Of a stretch of 56,289 nucleotides of DNA, positions 1-8,180 are shown in pieces. Below the pieces are notes generated by a model. The model was not told where the DNA came from. It searched no databases and was given only the letters and a program-made list of their open reading frames with translations. The number at the start of each line of letters is the position of its first letter. The stretch's first letter is position 1. This DNA is from Planosporangium thailandense. Lineage in GTDB: Bacteria; Actinomycetota; Actinomycetes; Mycobacteriales; Micromonosporaceae. The stretch lies in the NCBI RefSeq assembly GCF_011947195.1, contig NZ_JAATVY010000034.1, forward strand, positions 1 through 56,289, given 5' to 3'. Position numbers and translations under genes: made by a program.

Positions 1-147
1 CGCGGCGGCCTCGGCCGGCGTGTACAGCAACTGGCCGTCCTCCCCGGTCGATGACGGCGCGGCCAGTGCGGAAGCGTCGAGAGGCTGCCGCTGGGCCGCC
101 GGTCGGGGGCAGACGGCGGTGCTGATCGGAATGAGCGGTAGACACAA
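1..147 (-). CDS. N-terminus of a helix-turn-helix DNA-binding protein (partial, runs off left edge)
   Basis: The minus strand opens with TTG at 147, four bases after AAGGAG, and stays open to the window edge (49 codons seen). The last visible residues, LLYTPAEAAA, match the first helix of MerR/excisionase-like helix-turn-helix domains, where a Y-T-P-x-E-A-A segment starts the recognition fold. Everything after it is outside the window, so excisionase, regulator or helix-turn-helix toxin partner cannot be separated. The start is uncertain because the frame stays open upstream; the ribosome-binding site is the reason for choosing TTG 147. Confidence 0.5.
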   Translation of the reverse strand, partial: MCLPLIPISTAVCPRPAAQRQPLDASALAAPSSTGEDGQLLYTPAEAAA

Positions 148-203
148 GGGACTCCTTGACGAAGGTCCGGCCGTGCGCGGCCGGAAATGGTTGGAAACAA
201 ACG

Positions 204-234
204 TGCCCGGCACCGCCAGAAGCGGTGCCGGGCA
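204..234. terminator. Perfect 13-bp hairpin
   Basis: TGCCCGGCACCGC (204-216) pairs exactly with 222-234 around a 5-base loop. No T-tract follows on either strand, so it is a strong stem without classical terminator features. It lies just upstream of the minus-strand gene at the left edge and could end transcription arriving from either side. Confidence 0.5.
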
Positions 235-379
235 TAAGAACCGACTACAAATATCGAACAGGCGAGCTTTCGTTGACGGCTGTCATCAGCCGAACGCCAA
301 CATAGACAGCAGATGGCGCAGGATGCCGAGCGTGCAGCACGTTCACCCGTTGTCTGCTCGTGCTACCAACGGCCGGCGG

Positions 380-560
380 AAGATCGCAGCCTCGACTTCC
401 GCGTCGAACTGACCGAACTGCTGCTCACGGCTCCTGAGGCGGAAAAGCGCAGCGGGTGCACCGCCACCGAACTCGACCACGCCCGCGCGCTGCTCGCCCT
501 CGCCGGCGGCGGCCGCGCCCGCCGCACCGAGATCGACCTGCTACAGACCACCGTCGACCG
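380..560 (+). other. Coding-like fragment on the plus strand, unidentified
   Basis: From about 380 to 560 the plus strand reads as a plausible acidic helical segment with strongly GC-rich third positions (for example ELTELLLTAPEAEKR). It has no clear start and its right side meets the broken end of the permease on the other strand. I do not recognise the family. It may be a gene scrap left at a recombination junction, or chance openness in GC-rich DNA. Confidence 0.25.
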
Positions 561-1077
561 GCACGCGGGTCAGCAGCACGGTCTTGGTCACGCCGCGGTA
601 GTTGAGCGCGGCCAGGGCCACCACGCATGCCACCGCCATGGCGCGTTGCGCCCACCATGGGCCGGGTACCGCATAGGAGGCGAACGTGAGCGCCATTGCC
701 GCGCACGAAGCGGTCTTGCCCACCACGAAGCCCCAGCCGGCCGTGAAGCGCCACCAATGCCCGAGGCGCTCGCGCCCGTAGATGTACGTGCCGCCGGAGG
801 TCGGGTACACCGCCGCCAGCTGCGCGGAGGCCACCGCGTTGCAGTAGGCGATCACCGTCGCGATCAGCAGGCCGCTACCGGCCGTGCGAGCCGCCGGACC
901 GAACGCGGCGAATACGCCAGCTCCGATCATCGATCCCAGCCCGATCAGCACCGCGTCGGCGGTGCCCCAACCGCCGGGCCAGGTGGCCCGTGGCGGCCGA
1001 TGCGGCCCGGTCCGGGGCCGGTATGTCGCGGGGCTGCCGCTCGGACTCAATTGCCCGCCTCCGCACCACTCAGCCAT
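541..1077 (-). pseudogene. Truncated APC-family amino-acid permease
   Basis: Reading left from 1077, the product has about 178 residues and begins like an APC-superfamily permease: the first-helix motif GLGSMIGAGVFAAFGP is diagnostic, followed by the second helix and the PTSGGTYIYGRERLG loop. Full members have 10-12 membrane helices and over 400 residues; this frame stops after about four, at 541. Neither of the other frames downstream resumes a permease. It is divergent from the ArsR-ArsC gene, and both starts sit in a 60-bp gap containing a likely ArsR operator. The truncation makes transport activity unlikely. Confidence 0.75.
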
Positions 1078-1080
1078 TCC

Positions 1081-1119
1081 ATCAAATCAGCTTGATGCAT
1101 CATCTCCGTTTGATGTATC
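1081..1119. promoter_or_regulatory. Candidate ArsR operator
   Basis: ATCAA-N6-TTGAT at 1081-1096 is an inverted repeat of the kind ArsR/SmtB repressors bind. TTGATGCATC (1092-1101) recurs as TTGATGTATC at 1110-1119, nine of ten bases matching. The site lies between the divergent permease and the arsR-arsC start, which fits autoregulation. Its presence argues for the start at 1134 rather than the in-frame ATGs at 1095 and 1113 that would sit inside the operator. Confidence 0.5.
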
Positions 1120-1133
1120 TTCCGAGTGTGGTG

Positions 1134-1904
1134 ATGTCGAGTCAAGCCGCCCCGGCGTTCGTGCGCTTGGCCGCCCATCCGCTGCGGTGGCGGCTGCTAA
1201 GCGAACTCGCAGTCGGCGACTACCGGGTCCGGGAGCTGGTGACGCTGGTGGGTGAGCCGCAGAACCTGGTCTCCTATCACCTGCGGCTGCTGCGTGACGG
1301 CGGGCTGGTCACCGCTGTGCGCAGCAGCTTTGACGGCCGCGACAGCTACTACCACCTGGACCTGGATCGCTGCGCGGACGCGCTGGCCGAAACCGGCGCC
1401 GCGCTGCACCCGGCGCTGCGCCGGGAACCCGCTGCGCCGCCCGTACCCCCGGTGGACCTGTGGCGCTCACCCCGCCTCGGCGTGCTGTTCGTCTGTACCG
1501 GTAACAGCGCCCGCTCACCCATCGCCGAGGCCCTGCTTCGTCACCGCGCCAACGGCCAGGTCGAGGTTGCAAGCGCCGGCAGCCGGCCCAAGCCCCACCT
1601 GCACCCCAATGCGATACGGGTGCTGAACGACGAGTTCAGCCTCGACATCACCGCCCAGCGCCCCCGGCACTGGGACACGATGACCGGTCGCCGGTTCGAC
1701 TACGTGATCAGCCTGTGCGACAAGGCCCGCGAGGTCTGCCCCGACTTCCCGGACCAGCCGCGGCGGGTGCACTGGAGCATCCCCGATCCCGCCGCGGCCG
1801 GCGACACCGACCGGGCCAGCTATCCCGCCTTCCAGCACGTCGCAGCCGACATCAACGCCCGCATCAGGCAGCTGCTGCCCGTTCTCAGCGCCACCCGATC
1901 CTGA
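1134..1904 (+). CDS. ArsR repressor fused to arsenate reductase (LMW-PTP type)
   Basis: A 256-residue two-domain protein. Residues 1-100 are an ArsR-type winged helix (HPLRWRLLSELA, then a recognition segment around NLVSYHLRLLRDGGLV). Residues about 113-250 are a low-molecular-weight phosphatase fold with the phosphate-binding loop CTGNSARS (121-128; Cys121 is the nucleophile) and a late D-P acid (SIPDP). Such domains reduce arsenate to arsenite with thiols, probably mycothiol/mycoredoxin in actinomycetes. The fusion should sense arsenite and detoxify arsenate with one chain. ATG 1134 is chosen because earlier ATGs fall in the operator. No arsenite efflux gene is present nearby; a VOC gene follows 15 bases on. 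Confidence 0.85.
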   Translation: MSSQAAPAFVRLAAHPLRWRLLSELAVGDYRVRELVTLVGEPQNLVSYHLRLLRDGGLVTAVRSSFDGRDSYYHLDLDRCADALAETGAALHPALRREPAAPPVPPVDLWRSPRLGVLFVCTGNSARSPIAEALLRHRANGQVEVASAGSRPKPHLHPNAIRVLNDEFSLDITAQRPRHWDTMTGRRFDYVISLCDKAREVCPDFPDQPRRVHWSIPDPAAAGDTDRASYPAFQHVAADINARIRQLLPVLSATRS

Positions 1905-1919
1905 AGGAGAGAGTCAGCC

Positions 1920-2315
1920 ATGACTGCGCCCGACCAGTACGCCAGTGTTCGCTACCTCGTTGATGACGTCCAAGCGGCTATCGACTTCTACACCATCCAT
2001 CTCGGCTTCACCCTGAACACGAGCGCCGCGCCCGCCTTCGCCGACGTCGTACGCGGCCCGCTACGGCTACTGCTGTCCGGACCAGCCAGCTCCGGCGCCC
2101 GCGCCACCCCCAGCGACGCCGCCACCCCCGGCCGCAACCGGATCCACCTCACCGTCGACGACCTCGACGCCGAGATCAGCCAGCTGCGCGGCGCCGGGTT
2201 GTCGTTTCGCAGCGACGTGGTCGCCGGCCCCGGTGGACGCCAAATCCTGCTGACCGACCCGGCCGGCAACCTCATCGAACTGTTCCAGTCCGCTCATCGG
2301 GCGGCCGCACCCTGA
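1920..2315 (+). CDS. VOC-superfamily (glyoxalase/bleomycin-resistance fold) protein
   Basis: 131 residues with the paired beta-alpha-beta-beta-beta modules of the VOC fold: RYLVDDVQAAIDFYTIHLGF at the start, then HLTVDDLDAEI and the closing LLTDPAGNLIELFQ. An AGGAGA ribosome-binding site precedes ATG 1920. It follows arsR-arsC by 15 bases and is probably in the same transcript. The arsenic context suggests the organoarsenical lyase ArsI, but the paired cysteines of that enzyme are absent, so a small-molecule-binding or resistance role is safer. Confidence 0.75.
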   Translation: MTAPDQYASVRYLVDDVQAAIDFYTIHLGFTLNTSAAPAFADVVRGPLRLLLSGPASSGARATPSDAATPGRNRIHLTVDDLDAEISQLRGAGLSFRSDVVAGPGGRQILLTDPAGNLIELFQSAHRAAAP

Positions 2316-2435
2316 CCAGGATCCCCACCACGAGCGGCATCGGCTTCGGAGCGGCCCGATGACGGCGCTCGGCCGAGTACCACACCAAGTCTGCCAGCTC
2401 GCCGGCCGCGAGCCCTGTGGGTGCCAGATAGTCAG

Positions 2436-3512
2436 TCACATCAGGCGACCTGCGAATACTCGCCGATCAGACCGCCGAGACGATCGCGCCGCACGACCCG
2501 CCGGCCAGCTACGGCCGTCGGTGGTGACGCTGGTTCGAGCGGCGGTGCCTGTGCCAACGAAACGGTGTGGGCGGTGCGAGTTGTAATGATCGACGTATTC
2601 GATCAGCACCGACTGCAGGTGGCGACGCCCGACGACGAGCATCCGGTCGAGCAGCTCACGACGTGCGGTCCCGATCCAGCGCTCGGCGTACGCGTTGGCG
2701 CGTGGCGCCCGCACCGGTGTGGTGAGGACGTCGATCCCCGCGGCGGCGAAGACCGCGTCGAACGCGGCGGTGAACTTCGTGTCACGGTCCCGGATCACGA
2801 ACCGGAACCGCTCAGCTTGCTCACCAAGGTCAATGAGCAGGTTACGGACCTGCTGGGTCACCCACTCCCCCACTGAATGTGGGGTGACGCCGAGCAGATG
2901 GACCCGCCGGCTACCCATCTCGATCATGAACAGGACATACAGCCGGCGCAGCACCACGGTAACGACGCTGAAGAAGTCCACCGCCAGGACACCCTGTGCC
3001 TGGGCCCGCAGGAGCTGCCGCCAGGTCACCGCCGACCGGGTCGGCGCCGAGTCGACTCCGGACCGCTTCAGGATGGCCCAGACGGTACTGGCCCCGACCC
3101 GGTAGCCCAGCCGGCGCAGTTCGCCGTGGATCCTCCGGTAACCCCAGGTCGAGTTCTCCCGCGCCAGCCGCAACACCAGGCTGCGGATCTCGGCTGCCAC
3201 CGGTGGCCGGCCGCGTCGACTCGGATACGTCCACCGCCTGCGAACCAGGTCGCAATGCCAGCGCAGCAGCGTGGCCGGCCGCACGAACAACCCGCCCCGC
3301 AGCCGATCGGGCAGCAGCCGCGCCAGGCCCGCCAGTATCGCCCGATCGGCCCAATCCGCTCGCGGCCGCGCCACCTGTCGCCGCAGCACCGTCACCTCGT
3401 GTCGCAGTGACCCGACCGGACGGGGCCGGGCCAAGTGGGCGGTGCGCTGGAAGCCCGCCCTCAACGCCTTCGCGATCACCTTCGAAGGCCGTATCGTTCC
3501 GAGTACCACCAA
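2436..3512 (-). pseudogene. rve-type (integrase-core) DDE transposase, C-terminus frameshifted
   Basis: About 358 residues. An N-terminal helix-turn-helix-like part is followed by ENSTWGYRRIHGELRRLGY and an integrase core with D (LAVDFFSV), D (VIRDRDTKF) and E (NAYAERWIG). After HRPHR the frame departs from the family. Reading one base differently from an AAA run at 2561-2563 restores SLAQAPPLEP and the usual ending RRDRLGGLIGEYSQVA with a stop at 2441-2443. A single inserted base therefore separates this copy from an intact gene. All catalytic residues lie before the shift, so partial activity is not excluded. A second, deleted copy of the same element lies at 29.5-30.1 kb. Confidence 0.8.
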
Positions 3513-3627
3513 TTGAGAGCGCCGGATTAGTTACACCGAAGATCGGACAGTCCCCATCGACATGCTTGTCTCGGCCCTCCGGGACGCCGGCTCACACCAT
3601 CTGCGAACAGTTCTAGTGCGGTACAAG

Positions 3628-5157
3628 TCAGGCGACAGTGACCTCGACGTTGTGCCAGCCGGTCGCACCGTCCGGCGCCGGCGACGCTTCGTCCTCAGGC
3701 TGGGTCTGGCCCCCGTTGTCCGTCGCGCGTACCCACAGCCGGTGCCTGCCGGGCTTGGCGTCCCATTGCCAGTTCCATTGCCGCCAGGTGTCGATCGACG
3801 GCACCGCACCGAGGGACGCCTCCCGCCAGGGGCCGTCGTCGACCCGCACCTCGACCTTGCCGACACCACGGTGCTGCGCCCACGCTACCCCGGCGACGAC
3901 CACCGGCCCCGGCTTGCGGGTCGCGCCGTCCAGCGGGGTGTCGATGCGGGACTCGGTCTTGATGGGTGCCTGCCGCGCCCAGCCACGCCGCACCCAGTAC
4001 GCGTCGAAGTCCTTGAAGCTACTCAGTTCCCACTCGGCCAGCCACTTCGTGGCCGAGACGTATCCGTAGAGCCCGGGCACCACCATCCGGACCGGGAAAC
4101 CGTGCGCCACCGGTAGCGGCTGGCCGTTCATACCCACCGCGAGCATGGCGTCCCGGCCGTCGCGCAGAAGCGCCGTCGGCGTGCCCGCGGTGAAGCCGTC
4201 CACGGAGCGGCTGACCAACTGGTCCGCCCCGTCGAGCGGCTCCACCTCGTCGAGCAGATCCTTGATCGGTACGCCCAGCCAGCGCGCGTTGCTGATCAGG
4301 TTGCCGCCGACCTCGTTGGAGACGCAGGCCAGCGTGATGTACCGCTCGATCATCGGTCGCGCGAGCAACTGCTGGTACGTGAGGGTCAACGGGTTGCGCA
4401 CCCGGCCGTGGATACGCAACCGCCAGCTAGCCGGGTCGACCTCCGGCGCGCTCAGAGCAGTATCGATCCGGTAGAAGTCACGCACGTCGGTAACGAACGG
4501 GGCGAGGTCCCTGACCCGAAAATCGACCGCGGCCGGCAGCGCCACCGCGGGGCTCGCCGGGACCGGCAGGGTCACCGCCGCCCGCGCCACCGAGAGGTTA
4601 CGGCGGGCGGCCAGCCACCGACCGCCGACGCCGGCGACCAGGCCGACGCCGAGCGCGCCGCCGGCGAACTGAAGAAATCTCCGCCGCCCCGCCGGGTCGT
4701 CGGCCGCCGTGGCGCCGACCCGCCCGGCACCGGCAACGAGCCGGCCGCGCAGCACCGTGAGCACCCCCATGCCGGCCAGCGCGCCGATCACCGAAGGCAG
4801 GGCGTAGACCCAGGAGGCACCGTGCCGGGTCACCGCCGCGACGGCGCCGACCACGCCGAGCAGCGCCACGCCGGCCAGCCCGTAGCGCAGCCGCCGCACC
4901 ACGAGGATCCCCACGACGGCGGCGAACACAGCGACCAGCAGACCGGTGCCGACCAGGAGCGCGAGCTTGTCATGGGTGTAGAAGGCGCGTACCGCGAACT
5001 CCTTGACCGATGCAGGCACGGTGTCGACGACCACACCACCGACGGCGACCAGCGGCGCTGAGCGGGCCCCGGTCAGGACCGCGAGCGGTTCGGCCACTCC
5101 GAGCGCGACGGCGGCCGCCGCCAGACCGGCCAGGGCTCCGTACCGACGTGTTTTCAC
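3628..5157 (-). CDS. Membrane-anchored molybdopterin-dependent oxidoreductase (sulfite-oxidase family)
   Basis: 509 residues with a GTG start at 5157. Residues 1-190 hold five hydrophobic segments, the last after a G-R-R-R-F-L motif like a Tat-type membrane anchor. The rest is a sulfite-oxidase/YedY-like Mo domain, with the cysteine that would ligate molybdenum in ITLACVSNEVGG and the substrate loop GLYGYVSATKWL, followed by a C-terminal immunoglobulin-like dimerisation domain (GVAWAQHRGVGKVEVRVDDGPW). Such enzymes act outside the membrane, in some species on sulfite or oxidised methionine; the substrate here cannot be read. No haem subunit is adjacent. No clear ribosome-binding site is seen, so it may be leaderless. 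Confidence 0.88.
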   Translation of the reverse strand: MKTRRYGALAGLAAAAVALGVAEPLAVLTGARSAPLVAVGGVVVDTVPASVKEFAVRAFYTHDKLALLVGTGLLVAVFAAVVGILVVRRLRYGLAGVALLGVVGAVAAVTRHGASWVYALPSVIGALAGMGVLTVLRGRLVAGAGRVGATAADDPAGRRRFLQFAGGALGVGLVAGVGGRWLAARRNLSVARAAVTLPVPASPAVALPAAVDFRVRDLAPFVTDVRDFYRIDTALSAPEVDPASWRLRIHGRVRNPLTLTYQQLLARPMIERYITLACVSNEVGGNLISNARWLGVPIKDLLDEVEPLDGADQLVSRSVDGFTAGTPTALLRDGRDAMLAVGMNGQPLPVAHGFPVRMVVPGLYGYVSATKWLAEWELSSFKDFDAYWVRRGWARQAPIKTESRIDTPLDGATRKPGPVVVAGVAWAQHRGVGKVEVRVDDGPWREASLGAVPSIDTWRQWNWQWDAKPGRHRLWVRATDNGGQTQPEDEASPAPDGATGWHNVEVTVA

Positions 5158-5490
5158 AAAACAAGTGTGGTCAGTCCGTCGCCGGCGAGAAAGCTCGGTA
5201 ATAGATCCTTAATATCTGCGGGCGGAACCCGGTCAGCAACCGGGGCCGTACTGGTGGCCGTGGCTCCATGGCACGCCTACTCGGTGGCAGCGGCTACGTG
5301 ACCGGTAGCTCGCGTGACAGGACAGCAAGTGTGGGGTAATGGTTCGTGTCGCCCCTCCCACTCGGACCCCCAGGTGAAGCGTCACTGCCGAGCCGCCGGC
5401 ATGGCTCTCCGGCAGATCCGCCAGCCCCCGCCCAACCACTCGAATGATCTTCAACTGCCGGAGTTCCTAGGTTTACTCACGCCGCCGTGG
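5158..5490. other. Intergenic region without a recognised gene
   Basis: Between the start of the Mo-enzyme gene and the IS110 remnant I see no conserved protein. The 80 bases next to the Mo-enzyme start are more AT-rich than the surroundings (for example AATAGATCCTTAATATC near 5199-5215) and are the natural place for its promoter. Confidence 0.4.
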
Positions 5491-5491
5491 C

Positions 5492-5790
5492 CTAATCCGA
5501 TCGTGACCGTTTGGGCTGGTAGGACTGGTTGTCGCGGATGCAGGCCCAGAGCACGTCGACGCGGCGTCTGGACAGGGCCGCGGCGGCCTGGCGGTGGGTC
5601 TTGCCTTGGGCGCGTTTTCGGTCGTAGTAGGCCCGGGAGGTTGGGCAGGCGCGCAGGCCGACGGCCGCGCACCAGGAGCCCGCCGGGTAGGCACCGGCCA
5701 GCAGCGAGACCGCCGTCGCCTTGACCGCCACCAGGCACACATCGACCGGCCTGGCAAGCCGCGGCGCTGCCCGTGCGGGTACGTGGAACT
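5492..5790 (-). mobile_element. IS110-family transposase, C-terminal remnant
   Basis: The minus strand encodes TSRAYYDRKRAQGKTH, then alanine/leucine-rich helices with RRRVDVLWA and a terminal SYQP. This is the conserved end of the IS110/IS116/IS902 transposase domain. Only about 80-100 residues remain; the N-terminal DEDD catalytic part and most of the C-terminal domain are missing. It adjoins the bL36 gene on the same strand. Confidence 0.6.
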
Positions 5791-5881
5791 CGCCGAACTG
5801 CGCGCTACGCACACTGAGTCCACCCGAGTTCAACGCCACCGCAGCCTCAAGCCTGCGCCCTCCCGCTGTCACGCGGCGATG

Positions 5882-6004
5882 TCAGCCTTGGCGGCTATTC
5901 CAGCGCGGGTTGGCGCGGTTGACCACACGCATCCGGCCACGGCGACGCACCACCACCGAACCCGGCTTGCGCTTCAACGCTCGTAGCGAGCTGCGAACCT
6001 TCAT
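5882..6004 (-). CDS. rpmJ: Ribosomal protein bL36, second (zinc-free) type
   Basis: A 40-residue basic protein starting [11 protein letters not shown] and ending NPRWNSRQG, recognisably bL36 of the large ribosomal subunit. It lacks the CXXC...C/H zinc ligands of the main form, so it belongs to the C-minus paralogue type (rpmJ2/ykgO) that many actinomycetes use when zinc is scarce. ATG 6004 follows GAGG by five bases. It stands alone among insertion-sequence scraps instead of beside other alternative ribosomal proteins, and I see no obvious Zur box upstream. The middle ([12 protein letters not shown]) is more divergent than the usual form. Confidence 0.88.
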   Translation of the reverse strand: MKVRSSLRALKRKPGSVVVRRRGRMRVVNRANPRWNSRQG

Positions 6005-6129
6005 CACTGCCTCTTTCCGGTTCGACGTCTGGCCTCCCAGCCGTCGCGGCATCGACAACGCTGCGGACCCCGCCATGATTCCCCAGACGACGAGCCTCTC
6101 TGACATCCCCGACAACGCGCCCGCCGCGG

Positions 6130-6345
6130 TCCAGCCGTCGGGCGCGGGAACTGTCCGGGCTCGATCCCGCGTTCGAGCAGCAGTTCCTCGACGTCTCGGT
6201 AGAACAGGCCGTAGGGCAGGTGCCACCGGACCGCGGCGACGATCACTTCGGCCGGGAACCGGAACCTGGTGAACGCCGACTTCGGCGGCAGCCAGGGACG
6301 TGGCCGGGTCGACAGCTTCACCGGTCAAGCCTGCCGCGATCTTGC
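6130..6345 (-). mobile_element. IS6-family transposase, N-terminal remnant
   Basis: The minus strand reads [20 protein letters not shown] followed by [14 protein letters not shown], the N-terminal helix-turn-helix of IS6-type transposases, then loses the frame. No DDE domain follows. A sister fragment with the same opening lies at 32.9-33.25 kb, and the DNA just upstream is similar in both (CACCGGTCAAGCCTGCC at 6319 and 33249). Confidence 0.7.
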
Positions 6346-6546
6346 AAACGCTCAGTGCAACAGTGCCTGTCTGCCTCAGCTGAGGTAAGACGGCGCAGGT
6401 TGTCGGCACTAACAGGGCATGACACTTCTTTCACCGGGCGACCCGTTCCCGAGCCTTGAGCTGAACCTTGTCGGTGGTGGCACGCTGACCGTGCCCGACG
6501 CTCTGCAGGACCGCGGCGGGTCCCGTACTCGCCTAGACTCCGCCGG

Positions 6547-6969
6547 ATGATCGTGCGGATTGCTGGCGCGGCGGATGTGGCGGCGCTCGCGGAGCTGCGG
6601 GGCATCGAACCGGACAAGCTCGCGGCGTACGCCGACTGGGTGGCCGCCCATGTGGGAACGCACCTGCCGTTCGTCGCCGAGGTCGACGGGTACGTGGTCG
6701 GCTCCGCCTGGCTGCTCGTCGCGGAACGGGTGCCCGGCAACGAGTCGCTGGACCGGCGGTACGGCGACGTCCAGTCGGTCATGGTCCGCGAGGAGTACCG
6801 CAACCAGGGCATCGGCGCCGCGCTGATGGCCGCGATCCTGGCCGAGGCCCGTACCCGGGACCTGTTGCACGTGACCGTCCACTCCGGCCGCCGCGCGGTC
6901 GACTTCTACCTGCGCAACGGCTTCAGCCACCACCGCCAGCTCCTGCTCTGGGAACCGGCCGCTCCCTGA
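6547..6969 (+). CDS. GNAT-family N-acetyltransferase
   Basis: 140 residues with the GNAT core: an N-terminal beta-alpha element (VRIAGAADVAALAELRG), the acetyl-CoA loop motif REEYRNQGIGAALM (about residues 80-93), and a C-terminal segment (AVDFYLRNGFSHHRQLL). It would transfer an acetyl group from acetyl-CoA to an amine, possibly a protein or antibiotic; the acceptor cannot be read. It stands alone, with no partner gene on its strand within 300 bases. Confidence 0.85.
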   Translation: MIVRIAGAADVAALAELRGIEPDKLAAYADWVAAHVGTHLPFVAEVDGYVVGSAWLLVAERVPGNESLDRRYGDVQSVMVREEYRNQGIGAALMAAILAEARTRDLLHVTVHSGRRAVDFYLRNGFSHHRQLLLWEPAAP

Positions 6970-6991
6970 TCGAACCGGTCGATCGAGTGGC

Positions 6992-7130
6992 CCGCCGTCG
7001 TTCTTCCAGCTACAGCAGGTGCGCCGGGCCCGCGCGGCCGGCACCCCGATACACCTGATCGCGCACGAAGACGTCCTCGTGTTCGTCAAGGACCCGAAGT
7101 CCGTGAGTTCCTGCGAGCTCAAGTGTTCTC
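6992..7130 (+). other. Coding-like fragment in a 350-base gap
   Basis: Between the GNAT gene and the mycothiol-dependent enzyme the plus strand reads SFFQLQQVRRARAAGTPIHL then IAHEDVLVFVKDP. The I-H-L-I-A-H-E-D-V-L-V-F pattern resembles the end of some DNA methyltransferases, but the stretch is too short for assignment and has no start. It is probably a degraded gene end. I see nothing else in 6970-7320. Confidence 0.3.
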
Positions 7131-7319
7131 ACGCTGAACTGCAGTCCTGTGCGCCCTCATCCTCGTATACGGACGCGTCGGTTCATGGGAAAACCGAGGG
7201 TCGAGCGGCATGAGTGCTGGGCACGGGTATACGCGGACCACCCTGCGCTCCGGAGAGCCAGACTGGCGCGGATCCGTACCGGGTAGCGCGACGTGATCTT
7301 TCTATGTTTATGTACTGGC

Positions 7320-8078
7320 GTGGATACGTCGCGGCTACTCGACTGCTTGGCTGCTGAGGCTGTCCGACTCCGCACCGCCGCGGCCCGAGGCCTGACCTCG
7401 CCAGTGCCGACTTGCCCCGGCTGGACGGTCGAGGACCTGGTCCGCCACGTTGCGAACCTCTACCTGAACGTCGTTGTACGGCGGCTACGAATGCCAGCGG
7501 ACACGCCGAAACAGGATCTCGCGGAGGAAGATCCACTGGCGGCGTTTGACCGCGGCTACGCCGCGATGATGGACGAGTTCTCCGCCCGCCGTCCCGAAGA
7601 TCACGTAGGTCAGCTACCGCACGAGACGGTGCGGTACTGGGTGCGGCGAATGGTGCACGAGACCGCCATCCACCGGTTGGATGCCGAACTGGCCTTCACT
7701 GAAGCGGTCTCGCCCATACCGTCGGATCAAGCCATCGACGGCGTTGACGAGATGCTGACGGGTTTTCTCGGTGAGCTCACCCGCCTGTTCCCCGAAGAGT
7801 TTGCGGCCGACCTCAGTGACTGGGCGGATCGCTGGGCGCTGGTGTCGGCCGGCGACGCGGCCTGGCGGATCACGGTGCGACCGGATAGCGCCGAGGTCAC
7901 GAGGATCGAGGGTCACGGTGTCGACGGCGGTGCTGCCGCGCGCATCTCGGGGAAGCCGGCGGCGATGCTGCGTTCGCTGTACAACCGGGGCGGTGCAGGC
8001 GAGGTGACCACCGACGGCAACGGTGCGCTCATCGCTCAGTTGAGACGCTTGCTGACCGCCGTCACAAACACGACCTGA
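7320..8078 (+). CDS. Mycothiol-dependent maleylpyruvate-isomerase-family enzyme (DinB-like)
   Basis: 252 residues from GTG 7320 (an in-frame ATG lies 27 bases earlier; no ribosome-binding site decides). The start LLDCLAAEAVRLRTAA and the cap CPGWTVEDLVRHVANLYL are typical of actinobacterial DinB/MDMPI proteins. VHETAIHRLDAE carries the histidines and acid that bind the divalent metal in this fold. The C-terminal third is the small MDMPI_C-like domain. Such enzymes use mycothiol as nucleophile or cofactor for isomerisation or detoxification. The family is diagnostic of Actinomycetota. Confidence 0.82.
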   Translation: MDTSRLLDCLAAEAVRLRTAAARGLTSPVPTCPGWTVEDLVRHVANLYLNVVVRRLRMPADTPKQDLAEEDPLAAFDRGYAAMMDEFSARRPEDHVGQLPHETVRYWVRRMVHETAIHRLDAELAFTEAVSPIPSDQAIDGVDEMLTGFLGELTRLFPEEFAADLSDWADRWALVSAGDAAWRITVRPDSAEVTRIEGHGVDGGAAARISGKPAAMLRSLYNRGGAGEVTTDGNGALIAQLRRLLTAVTNTT

Positions 8079-8180
8079 CAGGTTCGATACTCAGAAACCG
8101 CTCCGGGAGCGGGAGTGCGGTCGTCACCGGTCGGGGTGGGGGAACCACAGAGCGGGCGGCGACAACGGGAAGGGGATCCG

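Noticed and set aside
1920-2315. VOC gene as ArsI (C-As lyase) because it follows arsR-arsC
   Set aside because: The vicinal cysteine pair required for organoarsenical binding is absent.
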